Shown piece after piece: positions 27,001 through 36,849 of a stretch of DNA of 64,000 bases. Origin of the DNA: Carnegiea gigantea (Eukaryota > Streptophyta > Magnoliopsida > Caryophyllales > Cactaceae); the NCBI GenBank assembly GCA_029747015.1, contig JAKOGI010001260.1, positions 1-64,000 of the forward strand, in the 5' to 3' direction. Each line of letters starts with the position of its first letter. Within the stretch, counting starts at the first letter, position 1. The position numbers and the translations under genes were made by a program. The notes beneath the pieces were generated by a model. The model did not search any database. It was not told where the DNA came from and was given only the letters and a program-made list of their open reading frames with translations.

Positions 27001-30000
27001 TTTACAATGTATGCCTTGATGCCTGCTTTATTGTTTACTTGATTACTTCTACCAAAGCATCAGTTGCCTACTAAGATTGAAAAGAAAATAATATACCCTC
27101 CGGAACTGGAGTGGGGCAGTGTTTAGCCAATCAAGCCGTGATGGAAATTCAGGCACAGTTGGAACGTTTCCCCTACAAGACAAAATATTCCATAAGCACC
27201 CCAAAAAAATCTGAACAATGCTGTTAGAAGCCTGAATCTAACCGTTCATGCATCACAATAGTAAACAGTTAAATAAAGATAGGAAGGCCACAAAATCTCA
27301 CCTCCTTTCCAAGTCAGATATGTAATTTACAAGCTGTTGGACTCTGGAAGACCATGACTGACCTAAAAGCACTTAAATGTATTAGATAAGCTAATTCTCA
27401 GCTTCTACTAAGTAAATCTGCATTCCGAAGCAACACAGCAGTATAAAACTTGGATCATCAACTATTTTATCTCCAACCAGATTCCCACAGAGCTTAATTT
27501 GCTCACTCAGACCATGAACCACCCAGATGCTTCCTCGACTAATTCCAACAGCCAGATAACAGGACTAAATGCTTGGGAAGGTTGGAACTCATATTTCTAG
27601 AAACGCTTCTTAGCAATCATAATTCATAAGAACTCTAGCTAATACGAATCACCCATTAACAAAGAATCAATAACAAAACAATCCCCATAAAACAGTTCAT
27701 GCGAGAAATGTTCTTTTAGTAAAATAAATGGCCAACACATTTATGGAGGAAAGATCCCATAGAACCACTCCCTTTAATACAAAACAAATGGCTTGGTGAT
27801 CAATTCCACAAATTTTAAGATAATAGAGTAAATTAGTAAAAGATAGCAAGAGGAAACTATAACATGTAATATAACAAAGGAGGGTGAAGAATAACTCTCC
27901 ACTACAGCATGAAAATAAAAAGAAAGTTAAAACCTTCTGGAACAACGAAGTGCAACGTGAACGAGGTAAAAGAGAGACATCAGGCTCATTACGTTAAACA
28001 GGCAGATTTTTTGGCTGGCTATTACCTTCATTTGGTTCAAAACTTGGACTGTTCATTCCAAATATCAAATTCCAAAGAGCTTTCGGAGATGCATACTGCA
28101 TTGCCTGCAAGGTCATAAGAACTTCTGTAGACACACAGATTAGAATAATGCAGTATGACGACAAGCAAGATTCTGCTTAAATGTATGCAATCAGGATCTT
28201 TCTATGCAGTCACTCGGGCAATCATGATGCAAGATGTTGTCAATGTTCCAGAGATCCATTTTCTCGCTTTCTGTTATCAGGCTATAATTGTAATTTGTAC
28301 CTTCCAGTTTGTAAGGACAAAGAAGAAGCAAGACAGAGCAACCCCTAGACTGCCATATCTGACAATATTTCGCCTGGAAGCCTGCAACCTGTCCACAAAT
28401 CAGTCTGCATCCTAAGAGACCATTGCAACCAAATTGCGTTTATGATCGCTTTACAATTTTATACTCCCCCATTTTCAGATTTAAGAAATTAATAATCATA
28501 CACAAAGTGTGACAGTGTCAATGCTCCCTCTTTACATTTAAAAGAAAAGGCTACAACTATAGCAAGGAAACAACTATCAAGACATAAAGCTGATAAAACA
28601 TTTATTTCCCAGTATTCACAAACGTAGAGCAAAATGGCAAGGCTGTAATAGATGAGGATAGCAGATTGCCACAGCTGCCACAAAACAAACACTTTCGCCA
28701 GCTTCGTTTACAAAATGTCCTACAAGAACTAGGCATGTCAAGTTGTAAACAGATAGTCAAGGAAACAGGACCAAGCTTCACAATGTTCACTTCAAGTGAT
28801 GCAGGAAAAGTGTAAAGAATGGGCAATAATATTTAGGAAATTAGAATATTTTGATATTGGAGATCTTTTATGTTTTTTTTTTTTTAAACTATTTTAGTAG
28901 GCTATTTTCAAGCATATTTTAAGACAACCAAAATACGGATATTTATTGATATTTTACCAAGATTTAGTTTCCAAGTTATTAGGATAATATTGGATTATAG
29001 ATTTTTATCATTTCCTAATTTATGTCTTATCATTTAGATTTTCTAATGCTAGCCAGTCTCTTGATTATATAACCCCTTTATGTAATTGGAGAAGACATGT
29101 TATGAATGATCATTGATCAATTTGACTGAGTTAATATTTCTCTGTGTGAGAATTTTTCCCATAGGAATTGCTCTCAAGACGTCCGATACAAACTATTGCC
29201 CTTTGTACGAACTGCTCTCAGAACATCCTACATCATCAAGGTTTCTCAATTTTTTGTATGTCCTAACCCCTGTTCCATCTATAGGATAGAAAAGGTCCAG
29301 ATCTTCATATTCAGAAGTAGGCTATGCACACGAAAACAGAGAATCATAACACAAATCCAACATTCAGATTTCAGATGGTAAAAGCCCAATCCCACCCGAA
29401 ATAAAACATAAATGAAGAAACAAAAGCACATCTATCTTGAAACAAATATTTCATATTCAAATATCCTCACCCAGAAAAATTATATGTGAATCATATGGCG
29501 ATCAATATGTGATCAGGACTTCTTACCCTCCAATTGAGAAGGAATTTTGCACTTCTCCCTTAGGCAATCCTTGAGTTTGCTGTCCTAGAGTGGCAAACTG
29601 AGATGCCTGCAACTTCTCATCTGCAATGTCATGGATTCATCAAAAATCTTGAGAATATGGCACATATATTCATAGTAAGCAAAAATACAATTGAAATTTA
29701 AGCCACTTCTCAAACATAGAGTTGCAATTAAATGTCATAAATCCAGACATTGAAACAAAGTACAAGCATGTTATCATTGACAAGCTTCAGAAAATCCCAC
29801 TACATTCATTACATGGGCATTGATCAAAATCAGGGTAACTAAACAGATGACAACTCAAAGTCTGACTTCAAAGTTTACAACGTTGTCAAACAAAAGACAT
29901 TTGAAGTCGCTCTTGGAACTACATACTATTGGGGCTAGATCCACCACTGATAATATCATCAAGTGTGATGTTTCCTATGTCCTTCCTGATAAGTGATGGA

Positions 30001-33000
30001 CCAGCTGTTGAAAGTGTCTCTTGAGATAATGTAGTTGTCACAACTATACACCTGTGAGGATCAATAATGCCCATCAGAGCCAGCTGAAAATGAATTGATG
30101 ACATAGAGCAATATATTTCAAACCAAATGAATGAATAAAGAAGTTACACATTTGCCATATATCACCTCATGTTTGCGGCTTTGGCTGCTTGCAATCCTGC
30201 AAGTGCATCTTCAATTACGACACACTACAGGCATGAAAACAATACAGAAATCAGAACATGACATCAAAGAAATAATGAATAAAATAACCACATATCTCAG
30301 CCAAAGCCATTAAATCAGACCAGAACAGAAACTTCCCAACATCACAATTCCCATCCACAAACTCAATACTCTTTTCAAGAAGGGGGTGGACCAGAAACAA
30401 GGCAAAGGAAATGTCCCTCGCCCTAAAAATGAACAAAGGAGTTATGTTGTCTTCTCTTCGATAAAAAAACAATCTACTAGTATCTTAAAAAATGAAGGAT
30501 GAAAACATACTAAGAATATCAGATAACACACATTTAAAAGCTCAGCACGGATAGAGATCATGGAATCTATACCCTTTCCTCCATCTGAATTCAAAAGGCA
30601 CAGCACATTGGCATCAGTGCAGATGCTAACACAGATTAGATATTATACCTCACTCGGGGGCACATTTAGGGTTTTTGAAGCAGCTATAAAAATATCAGGA
30701 GCAGGCTTTAGGTTCTCAAATGCATCAGCTGACACAATGGCATCAAACCTGAAAAACAATGAAGTGCAAGGCAGAGCTGTAAATAACAGATATGAAACTC
30801 CATGTCAAAACAGTCTCATAAAATGCATTTTTAGATGGAAACGTGCATTCCTTTCATACAGAGACACCGATTTTACCATTTGCCAGAATTTGAAACCTGT
30901 CCATTATCATATGTAAAACACATCTCGTCCTACCATGAATTTGGTAGCTATTTGGACAGGTAGGCGTTCATGAAAATGTAAACACAGTGATGGCAAATGA
31001 AAAGTGATTGATAAATCCAATAACTGCATACCATCTAAGATGTGACTAAACCAATGCCACCTTGACAGTTAATTTTGGTTTAGAAAACCAGTCATACAAA
31101 TTCTGAAAAACTAAAAGTCCAAATTATCCAAATGCACCACAAATTGAAAAGGATCAAGAACTCAGATAACCTTCACCTGATCAATTCAAAATCTCTTTAA
31201 ATAAAAGCATTGCATAGTGTGTTGCATATGAAAGCAACCTGTTGACAAAATGCTAGTCCTTACCAAGCACTGTTAACTACCTTTTGTTATTTTTATTTGT
31301 GCTATGAAAGTTAATTAATCCATTGACTATAACTTCTGAGCTGCGGCTCATTTGTACTAGAAAATTGCAATTTGATCAGGGGGAAACGGGGAAAAAATAA
31401 TAGTAACCTTAACACAGCGTCATTTTTTTAATGAGAAAACGTACTACATTCATTTAGAATCTTTCAACGCAACATATATGGCAATAAGGAAAAAAGGCAT
31501 AAATCAGACATCAGATCTTGCAAACATCTCTGATATTTATCTTACATTTCAATTGGCAAGCCAGCAGCTGCCAAATTTGCGTCCACTTTGATACGATCAG
31601 CACTGGAAGCAACAGCAACCTTCAGCCCTTTGTCTTTGCACTGTTAGGAAGAACATTTAATATTTTGAGCAAAACTAACAAGTAGCATATCTCTGTAGTT
31701 TGGCAGTCCATACCTGAGTAATGAGTTCGAGAGCACCAGGGAACCCAATTCCACAATTCGGTTTTGCATACTGAAAGAGAAAAGGTGCACAAGATTTACA
31801 GAAAACTTAAAAAAGGGTGAAGGCATGAAGGACCTCCTCTCAAGGGGGCATTAAATGAACAACAAGTATTTCAAGTGAAATCACCTTTTCCAAATATATT
31901 TCAAAGAATCTTTTCTTTGCAGCATTGACATCAAATCCCTTAACTCCTTTCGCTGACGCAACACCTCCCAGGAAGTTTGCTTCACCTATCAAAGGTCATT
32001 CAGGTCAAACCCAAAAGAGAAATAAAAAACAAACCACGCACAGTGATCCAATCAAAGAAAGTAATTCTATGACAGCAACTAGCATTGACTTCACAGGAAG
32101 AATCATTTTAAGTCCCCCCCCCCAAAAAAAAAAAAAAAAAAAAAAAACTTTTAGGATAGAGAACCACCCAAAAAAAAAAAAAAAAAAATATCAACATACC
32201 CACACCATCAAACAAGCAAAAGATATTTGTGCTTTGACATGGAAGTTGAAGCTCAAAACATTAGTTCTCCAAATAGTACTCCTTTTGCTCCAAACTCTAT
32301 ACTTCACCGTCAGCCATGATTCAATGCAAGCTACACTCATTGGACCTCATTTTTAGACATAAATATCTAAACCTCAATCCCATCGACTCAACCTCCCAAG
32401 CTTTTCTTCAATCTCTGTCCTTTCCATGCTTTATACCATAGTCCGCCACATCTCCAATAACTAAACATTGATCGTGACAACCAATTGTCACATCCTCTAT
32501 ATAAGTAGCAAAAGTTATTGCTACTTCAAAGATGACAAAAAACTTATCAATCAGCAATAATTTTAACAGTGGCTTAAAACCCACACAATTATAGGAAAAT
32601 GAATGCTATTGGGGCACTTTTATATCTTAGAATGATATTTTGATCGCTTAAAAGTTGTATCATTATTGATTTTCTTTTCATTTAGTATTGCTACTTCATT
32701 TTGTTACTGACACTAGCCCCATTTCTCCGGTTTATCCCTCAATTTCAGACCAAACTTATCAATGTTATTATGTCACTAAACCTGAAAAATAAGAAATACG
32801 ATTGCAATCAGTTTCAAATTTCATCAATTTCAACCACATTACCCCTTGGAGCTAACATGTGCAGAATTTAATTGCAAAAACTTAATTCAATCAAAAATTA
32901 ACAAACTAATTTCGATAAACTCAGAATTGAATTGAAATCTTTACCAGTCCCCATAAAAGGAACAAAATCCTCCGCGGTTACATCAACTCCCATCTCAGCG

Positions 33001-33323
33001 AAAACATCAACGGCGGCTCTTCTAGAAGGTTCTTCGCTGTTACACAGAACGCCATCCATATCAAACAACACCGCCGACACCTTCCCCCAGTTTTCTGTCT
33101 CCGCTTCCAGAACCTTCTTCTTCCCTTCTTCCACCTTCACACAGAACGTCGTCGTCTTGACCAATCTCCGAGAAGACAAAACGTCACAACTCCTCGTCGG
33201 CGGACGAAGAAAGCATTTTCCGGCGGAGATTGACCTCAAGCTTCGAACTCCGGCGAGAGGCAATCTGGAATTAGCGGAGGAGACAGAAAAAGAGGAGGAT
33301 ACCAGTTGCAGTTGCAGCGCCAT
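4727..33323 (-). CDS. SOQ1: SUPPRESSOR OF QUENCHING 1-like chloroplast protein (HAD + thioredoxin-like + NHL), 28 exons
   Basis: SOQ1 is a thylakoid membrane protein. In Arabidopsis its lumenal thioredoxin-like/NHL part prevents a slow, sustained form of non-photochemical quenching. Exons, 5' to 3' on the minus strand: 33323-32945, 31985-31885, 31770-31714, 31640-31546, 30748-30649, 30224-30166, 30051-29927, 29620-29527, 28388-28301, 28104-28026, 27362-27302, 27172-27097, 26266-26156, 25857-25762, 25256-25134, 23842-23645, 22939-22835, 22710-22646, 18428-18335, 18193-18036, 17422-17373, 17267-17146, 17038-16931, 9200-9108, 8066-8030, 6092-5845, 5710-5561, 4894-4727. They sum to 3240 nt, and every junction keeps phase with no internal stop: 1079 residues, close to the family length. 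The Met at 33323 has a good context (AAAATGGCG) and starts a transit-peptide-like, Ser/Arg-rich stretch; an in-frame Met at 33428 is possible but looks like leader. Exons 19 and 23 need GC donors. Identity is very likely; single splice sites are inferred. Confidence 0.93.
9600..9906. mobile_element. 307-bp MITE with 3-bp TGA duplication
   Basis: Terminal inverted repeats read GGCCCTGTTCTTTTCGTTGG on the left and the near-complement CCAACGAAAAGAATAGGCCC on the right. They are flanked by TGA at 9597-9599 and 9907-9909. The interior is many copies of CAACTTCAACC-like units and has no coding capacity. It sits in the SOQ1 exon 23/24 intron, 37 bp before the chromovirus. The same family occurs at 41.8-43.2 kb. 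Ends and duplication size suggest a PIF/Harbinger-like mobiliser. Confidence 0.8.
9944..10240 (+). repeat. 5' LTR of the chromovirus
   Basis: The LTR is 297 bp, starts TGATGTCGTATC and ends GTCCTACATCA. It contains CTATATAAACCCCC, a good TATA box, at about 10120. It differs from the 3' LTR at four positions, all single substitutions, with no indels. Confidence 0.95.
10244..10255 (+). other. Primer binding site, initiator tRNA-Met type
   Basis: TGATATCAGAGC begins three bases after the 5' LTR. It differs at one position from TGGTATCAGAGC, the usual plant site complementary to the 3' end of tRNA-Met. Confidence 0.8.
10256..11530 (+). other. Chromovirus untranslated leader with 31-bp tandem repeat
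   Basis: This is a 1.3-kb GC-rich leader between primer site and gag. Two adjacent 31-bp copies start at 10921 and 10952 (CTCTTGCCGTGCCATCTC) and differ at one base. Open frames in the 10.4-10.7 kb part occur on both strands and are low-complexity Pro/Thr/His or Trp/Gly/Val strings, so I do not call them genes. Confidence 0.75.
11531..12881 (+). pseudogene. Chromovirus gag, frameshifted
   Basis: The frame starts at the ATG at 11531. It has an N-terminal coiled-coil-like stretch and then the gag capsid region ([20 protein letters not shown]). It hits a stop at 12250 through a one-base shift; the reading continues in another frame from about 12251. That part ends in a CCHC zinc knuckle, [14 protein letters not shown], at 12660-12701. 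An acidic linker runs to a TGA at 12879-12881 that sits where a Trp codon is expected before protease. Confidence 0.9.
12882..16472 (+). pseudogene. Chromovirus pol (PR-RT-RNaseH-INT-chromodomain), three internal stops
   Basis: All of pol lies in one frame, continuous with the zinc-knuckle frame. The protease active site is DGGST at about 12945. Reverse transcriptase has [24 protein letters not shown] and YFDD at 14064-14075. RNase H has [13 protein letters not shown] and YEKELYAL. Integrase has an HHCC-type finger (GHLGKDRT ... CRTCQLAK), then SMDFVLGLP and VSDRD. The chromodomain at about 16173-16340 reads RFLVQWSG ... [13 protein letters not shown] stops at 13926-13928, 15492-15494 and 15504-15506 interrupt it. 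The frame runs 85 nt into the 3' LTR. Confidence 0.92.
16376..16387 (+). other. Polypurine tract of the chromovirus
   Basis: GGTGGGGGAGAA lies immediately before the 3' LTR, the position of the plus-strand primer in LTR retrotransposons. It is within the pol reading frame. Confidence 0.75.
16388..16684 (+). repeat. 3' LTR of the chromovirus
   Basis: The LTR is 297 bp and matches the 5' LTR except for four substitutions (about 1.3 percent). Three of the four are transitions. Its first 85 nt also encode the end of pol. Confidence 0.95.
18509..19050 (-). repeat. LTR copy at the low-coordinate end (3' LTR by orientation)
   Basis: It aligns along its length with 20496-21047 and shares AGCTTCTACGACTATCGGGA and GGAGATTGATTTGAT. 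The inner end near 19050 is uncertain because similarity fades after CCGGAATATTTTA. It is clearly more diverged from its partner than the chromovirus LTR pair, so this insertion is older. Confidence 0.75.
20496..21047 (-). repeat. LTR copy at the high-coordinate end (5' LTR by orientation)
   Basis: It begins TGTTG and ends CAACA, the inverted termini expected of an LTR. The adjacent primer-site remnant at about 20481-20494 fixes the orientation. Confidence 0.78.
21263..21347. repeat. CA/CG-rich microsatellite
   Basis: An imperfect (CA)n tract with CG and CACG interruptions, inside the SOQ1 exon 18/19 intron. Confidence 0.9.
22144..22231. repeat. Short direct duplication in a SOQ1 intron
   Basis: CAACTACATGAGGTGAAAT occurs twice about 50 bp apart, each time followed within a short distance by GTAGCTTACAACT. 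The second copy has lost about 15 bp. Confidence 0.7.
23564..23590. repeat. TG/CG dinucleotide tract near exon 16
   Basis: An alternating (TG)n(CG)n run, of a kind that can adopt left-handed DNA, lies 55 bp from the donor side of SOQ1 exon 16. Confidence 0.85.
25134..28388 (-). other. SOQ1: SOQ1 exons 9-15: membrane helix and thioredoxin-like domain
   Basis: Exon 9 encodes a hydrophobic stretch, about residues 349-364, that fits the single thylakoid-spanning helix. Exon 13 begins [12 protein letters not shown] and carries the CCINC signature at residues 453-457, with a CxxC pair at 454 and 457. This is the redox motif reported as essential in the Arabidopsis protein. Exons 14 and 15 complete the fold, with the cis-Pro segment SWPTFAVV and then [13 protein letters not shown]. 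The domain looks complete. Confidence 0.9.
28797..29235 (+). mobile_element. Solo LTR, 439 bp
   Basis: The segment begins TGATG and ends CCTACATCA, the same termini as the chromovirus LTRs. It contains a TATA-like ATTATATAACCCC and is flanked by the perfect 5-bp duplication TCAAG at 28792-28796 and 29236-29240. No internal domain or second LTR is nearby, so it is a recombination product. It lies in the SOQ1 exon 8/9 intron and appears to be a distant relative of the chromovirus at 9944. Confidence 0.85.
29527..33323 (-). other. SOQ1: SOQ1 exons 1-8: transit peptide and HAD-like hydrolase domain
   Basis: Residues 1 to about 60 are rich in Ser, Arg and Val with few acidic residues, as in chloroplast transit peptides. 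The HAD domain follows. Motif I is FDMDGV, with nucleophile and acid/base aspartates at residues 88 and 90 in exon 1. Exon 2 has NFLGGVAS, exon 4 has [13 protein letters not shown] (motif II Ser/Thr region), exon 5 has LKPAPDIF (motif III Lys) and exon 6 has VVIEDALAG (motif IV acidic pair). All four HAD motifs are present, so the domain looks catalytically intact. In Arabidopsis this part faces the stroma; that topology is from the literature. Confidence 0.9.
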
Positions 33324-33591
33324 TTTCTCTCTCCTCTCTTTCACTCCACTGGCGCCAGAAATGTGGTTCACTTTCGGCTGGGTGGGGGAGTGGCGGGGAG
33401 ATTCGTTTTTAATTGGAAAATAATGCATTTATCGGTTAGGTATTGGAATTGCCCCTGAAGTTCAAGAAAATTTCGCTTTGAGAACTCTTGAAGTGGAAGG
33501 AATTTTGGGATTTCTCAAGGGTAGAGAGGGGAGAAAAGCCTAGTATTATCGGTGATGGAGAAAATTCCCTTTGTCATCGAATTTGCACCTG

Positions 33592-33599
33592 TATTTATA
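33592..33599 (-). promoter_or_regulatory. Probable TATA box of SOQ1
   Basis: On the minus strand this reads TATAAATA, about 270 bp upstream of the chosen start codon. That implies a leader of roughly 240 nt. It is the best TATA match between the start codon and the Harbinger end at 33636. The transcription start is not known from sequence alone. Confidence 0.5.
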
Positions 33600-34067
33600 C
33601 GCTGTTCCGCGCCAGACGCCCATCCATCCTCCTAAGAGCAAAGCCAATGGTTGAGCCATTTTTTTACCACGGGATACGAGACTTACTACTATCACAGCAA
33701 CTCTCTCTTTAACTTTTTACCACACAATTCTTACTCTCTCTAATGGAAGATATACTACTAATGTACACATAATAATTATCATCCACAATTAATTTTTAGA
33801 AAAAAGCAAGAGTTTGAATTTTAAAAAAAGCACACATGTCTGAAATTAGAAATTACAAGAATCTGATAGTACATAAAACATAAGATACATTGGTTGATAT
33901 GGAACGGGAGAAAAATTACAGTAGTTGAACAATTTTTTAAAAATTACACTATGAAGATCCATCAACTACAATCTCTACCGCCGACCCGAATTTTGCTTCC
34001 ATATTTCTTCAATCAAGTTCGCTTGGAGAGCTAAATGCGTTTTGTAGTTGCGAACTTGGCATGATAA

Positions 34068-35329
34068 TTAAAAGTACGTCTTATAACATAGATGGTGGTC
34101 GTGGTTAACAATCGGCTCGGGGACAGTTCCCTCGACAACGTCAAAGTCAAATGCAAGGTCGTAATTATCCTGCTCGTCCTCGACAATCATATTATAGGGT
34201 ATCACACATGCTCTTATAATAATACCAATTTATGTTTTATCCATCCGACAAACGAGGCCACGTAAAATGACAAATTGAGCTAGGCTCGCTCAACATCCTT
34301 CCTTACTGATTCTTGACGTTCTGCAAATAGTTTTTTCTTCGGCCCCTGTGGAAGTGGGATCGTTTTAACAAATGTCGCCCATTATGGATAAATTCCATCC
34401 GAAAGATAGTATCCTATGTTGTAATGGTGCTCTTTCATGACATACTCACATTTAAGAGTCAGATTCTCGCACATCTCTTGGAAAACCGATGAGCGATCAA
34501 GGACGTTGATATCATTGAGACTTCGAGGCAACTCGAAGAACGTATATCATATCCAAAGGCCATATAATATAATGGCTTCAAGGATGATTATTGGCATCTT
34601 GTAAACTTACCTTTGAAACGATGTCCTCCAAGCCGTCGGACAATTCTTCCGCTCCTAGTGCATACAGTCTATGCTTCCCAACATACTGAGAAAGTCACAG
34701 GTTTCAGCAACTTGCAGTAAGCGATCAACATCAGCCTGATTTGGTTTTTTCAAGTATTGCTTCCCGAATACCTCAACGACGCATGATGCGAACTTTTTCA
34801 GGCGTTCAATTGCGGTGCTCGTACCAATCTTCAAGTATTCATCAACGCAATCAGCTGCTACACCATAGGCAAGCCTTCGCATGGCTGGGGTACATTTGGT
34901 TAATGGCGATAACCCATGCTTTTCGGCTGCATTGTACCTCATCTGAAAGTACTCTGAATAATTGTCGAGTGCTTCCATAATGCGAAGAAATAAGTGCCTC
35001 CGCATTCTGAATCTACAGCGAAAATGATGCTCGTTATACATTGAATCTTCGGCGAGGTAGTCTTGGTATAAGCGGTTGTGGGTTGCTTCTCTATCCCTCT
35101 TAATACATCTCTTTTTCATTCGAGGTGTAGATACTGATGTCATCATCTCTGCGGCTGCTTCCCTAAGTTGTACAGGGAACATCATTTGTTGTTACACTCG
35201 TTATTGATATTGGAGGTACGCCCCCATGACGAGGATCATGACGTCATCATCTGATAAAGAAAAGGATGATGAGGAGGAGGACGATGATTCATCCTCAATT
35301 GGCAGTGTGTTCACATTGAAATTATCCAT
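34068..35329 (-). pseudogene. PIF/Harbinger transposase (DDE_Tnp_4 type)
   Basis: The likely start is the ATG at 35329, followed by an acidic, Ser-rich leader. Two stops occur near 35205; the main open part runs 35185-34655. It contains NRLYQDYLAED, FRCRFRMRRHLFLRIMEAL and GSIDCMH, which supplies the first catalytic Asp. A TAG then replaces the Trp that usually follows. Further down the pieces SLNDINVLDRS (second Asp) and ERQESVRKDVERA (catalytic Glu) remain, and VEDEQDNYD lies near the end. All three catalytic residues survive, but several stops and frameshifts make the gene dead. Confidence 0.88.
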
Positions 35330-35559
35330 TACAAATGGCCTGCGCAACATAATTATTATTCGTTAATGCACAGAAGAGTAACCATTTTATTAACAATAAT
35401 AGGCACACCCACTTTGCTTAGCTTGATATCATAACATGATTATACCAAACTCATGTCTAATACAACACATGGAAAAAAAGCCACATAGTAAGTTGTTACA
35501 ATATAGGATAAGATATATAGTTCTCGTAATCTATAAAATTAGGGGGGAGGGGAGACATA

Positions 35560-36775
35560 TTACTGATGTGATGAGGAGTGCCCTGATCTCCTTTGTATAA
35601 TTTTCGCTTTACGTTGCTCATAGTAAGCCGCTTGTGCATGAGTCATTGTGGAGGTGTCCATCATCGTTATTCTTTCCTCCTCTCTCCTCAGCTTTATCTC
35701 CCTCCTCATCATCTTCTGAGCTTTTTCTTGTTTTATTGTGATGATGAAATCCTTGAACATTTCATTCATATTGGTGTTGGCACTCTATATCTCATTCAGC
35801 TCAGTTGTTACTCGATCAACAATGGTGTTGTTTGCCTTTTGCTTCATCCTTCTCTTCGCGGCTTTCCGCCCTTCGGGTCTTTCACTCCCTCCAACACCTT
35901 CATATCCGGTGTCTTCAGTGTCAGGTTTGGACCTTTTCGATAATTCCGACCCTGACTTAGATGGGTCACATATCGCCCGTCATTTTAGCTGGTCTTTGAG
36001 CATCTCATACCAATACTCCAACTCAAACTTCTTATGTGGACGCTCAGTGTACAATTTGCGGGCATTTTGCAGAATCTTCGCAGCATTCCACCTACTGTGG
36101 TTACTACGTTCCACTTTGTGCATAATACCTGCTCATTTATTGACAATTTGGGGTGCACCGAAGCCACGGCTATTACATGTCTTTGAAGTTCGTGCTGATG
36201 CCATTGTGGACGGTACTCATAAAAGTCAAGGCCACTATATTCCAGAAGCTAGCCTTCTTTTGGTCGGCCCTAATAATAGGATTCGTGCCTATATTTATCC
36301 ATGACTGAATAAACTGTTGAGCTTCGTTAACGGTTCACTTTTTCGCACTACCAACAATTGCTTCCATTACTTCCTCCCCATCCCCCTCATCAGTATTTGC
36401 CTCAATGTTTGTCCCAGACTGCCCTAATCCGACTAATGACCCCGTTGGTGTGGATGAGAGAGTGGAGTTACTCCCCGCAGAAAGGTAATTTCGATGAGGA
36501 GGTGGTGGTGGATAGTAAGGAAGGTAGTACGGGTATTCACTCCGGTGCACATTGAAAGGTTCGTTATATATTGATGTGTAATACGGTGGAGGATATGGTC
36601 GAGAATTCTGACTTGAACCACCCAAAATCCTCAAGCTAAGGTGGAGTGGGTAATATGAATGATGCGGATGATGGTGGTAGTTTTGTGGTACATATAGGGG
36701 TACGACACATGGTGATTGTGTGCGAGGATTGGGTAGCACTATTCCCCCCAGCTTGGGGTGAATCGTCATCATCAA
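35560..36775 (-). pseudogene. PIF/Harbinger ORF1 (Myb/SANT-like DNA-binding partner)
   Basis: The upstream open part (36775-36335) is rich in Pro and Tyr, then acidic. A TGA at the expected Trp of KWTV interrupts it. It continues as NEAQQFIQSWINIGTNPII, the start of the trihelix-like domain, then breaks frame. Recognisable later pieces are KLYTERPHKKFELEYWYEML and RPEGRKAAKRRMKQ. The end is a coiled, charged tail closing at 35560. ORF1 proteins of this superfamily bind the transposon ends and help the transposase. Confidence 0.8.
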
Positions 36776-36849
36776 GTAAACTCATAAATAATAGGGGAGT
36801 GTTAGGGTCCATATTTCAGATGAACTTACCACCTACAAATTTATAATTA

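Noticed and set aside
32932..33423. 163-codon plus-strand frame opposite SOQ1 exon 1
   Set aside because: It is the antisense shadow of the HAD domain exon, which has the conserved motifs.
33324..33428. In-frame upstream Met that would add 35 residues to SOQ1
   Set aside because: The extra residues do not resemble a transit peptide start, and the Met at 33323 has a better context. Left as an alternative.
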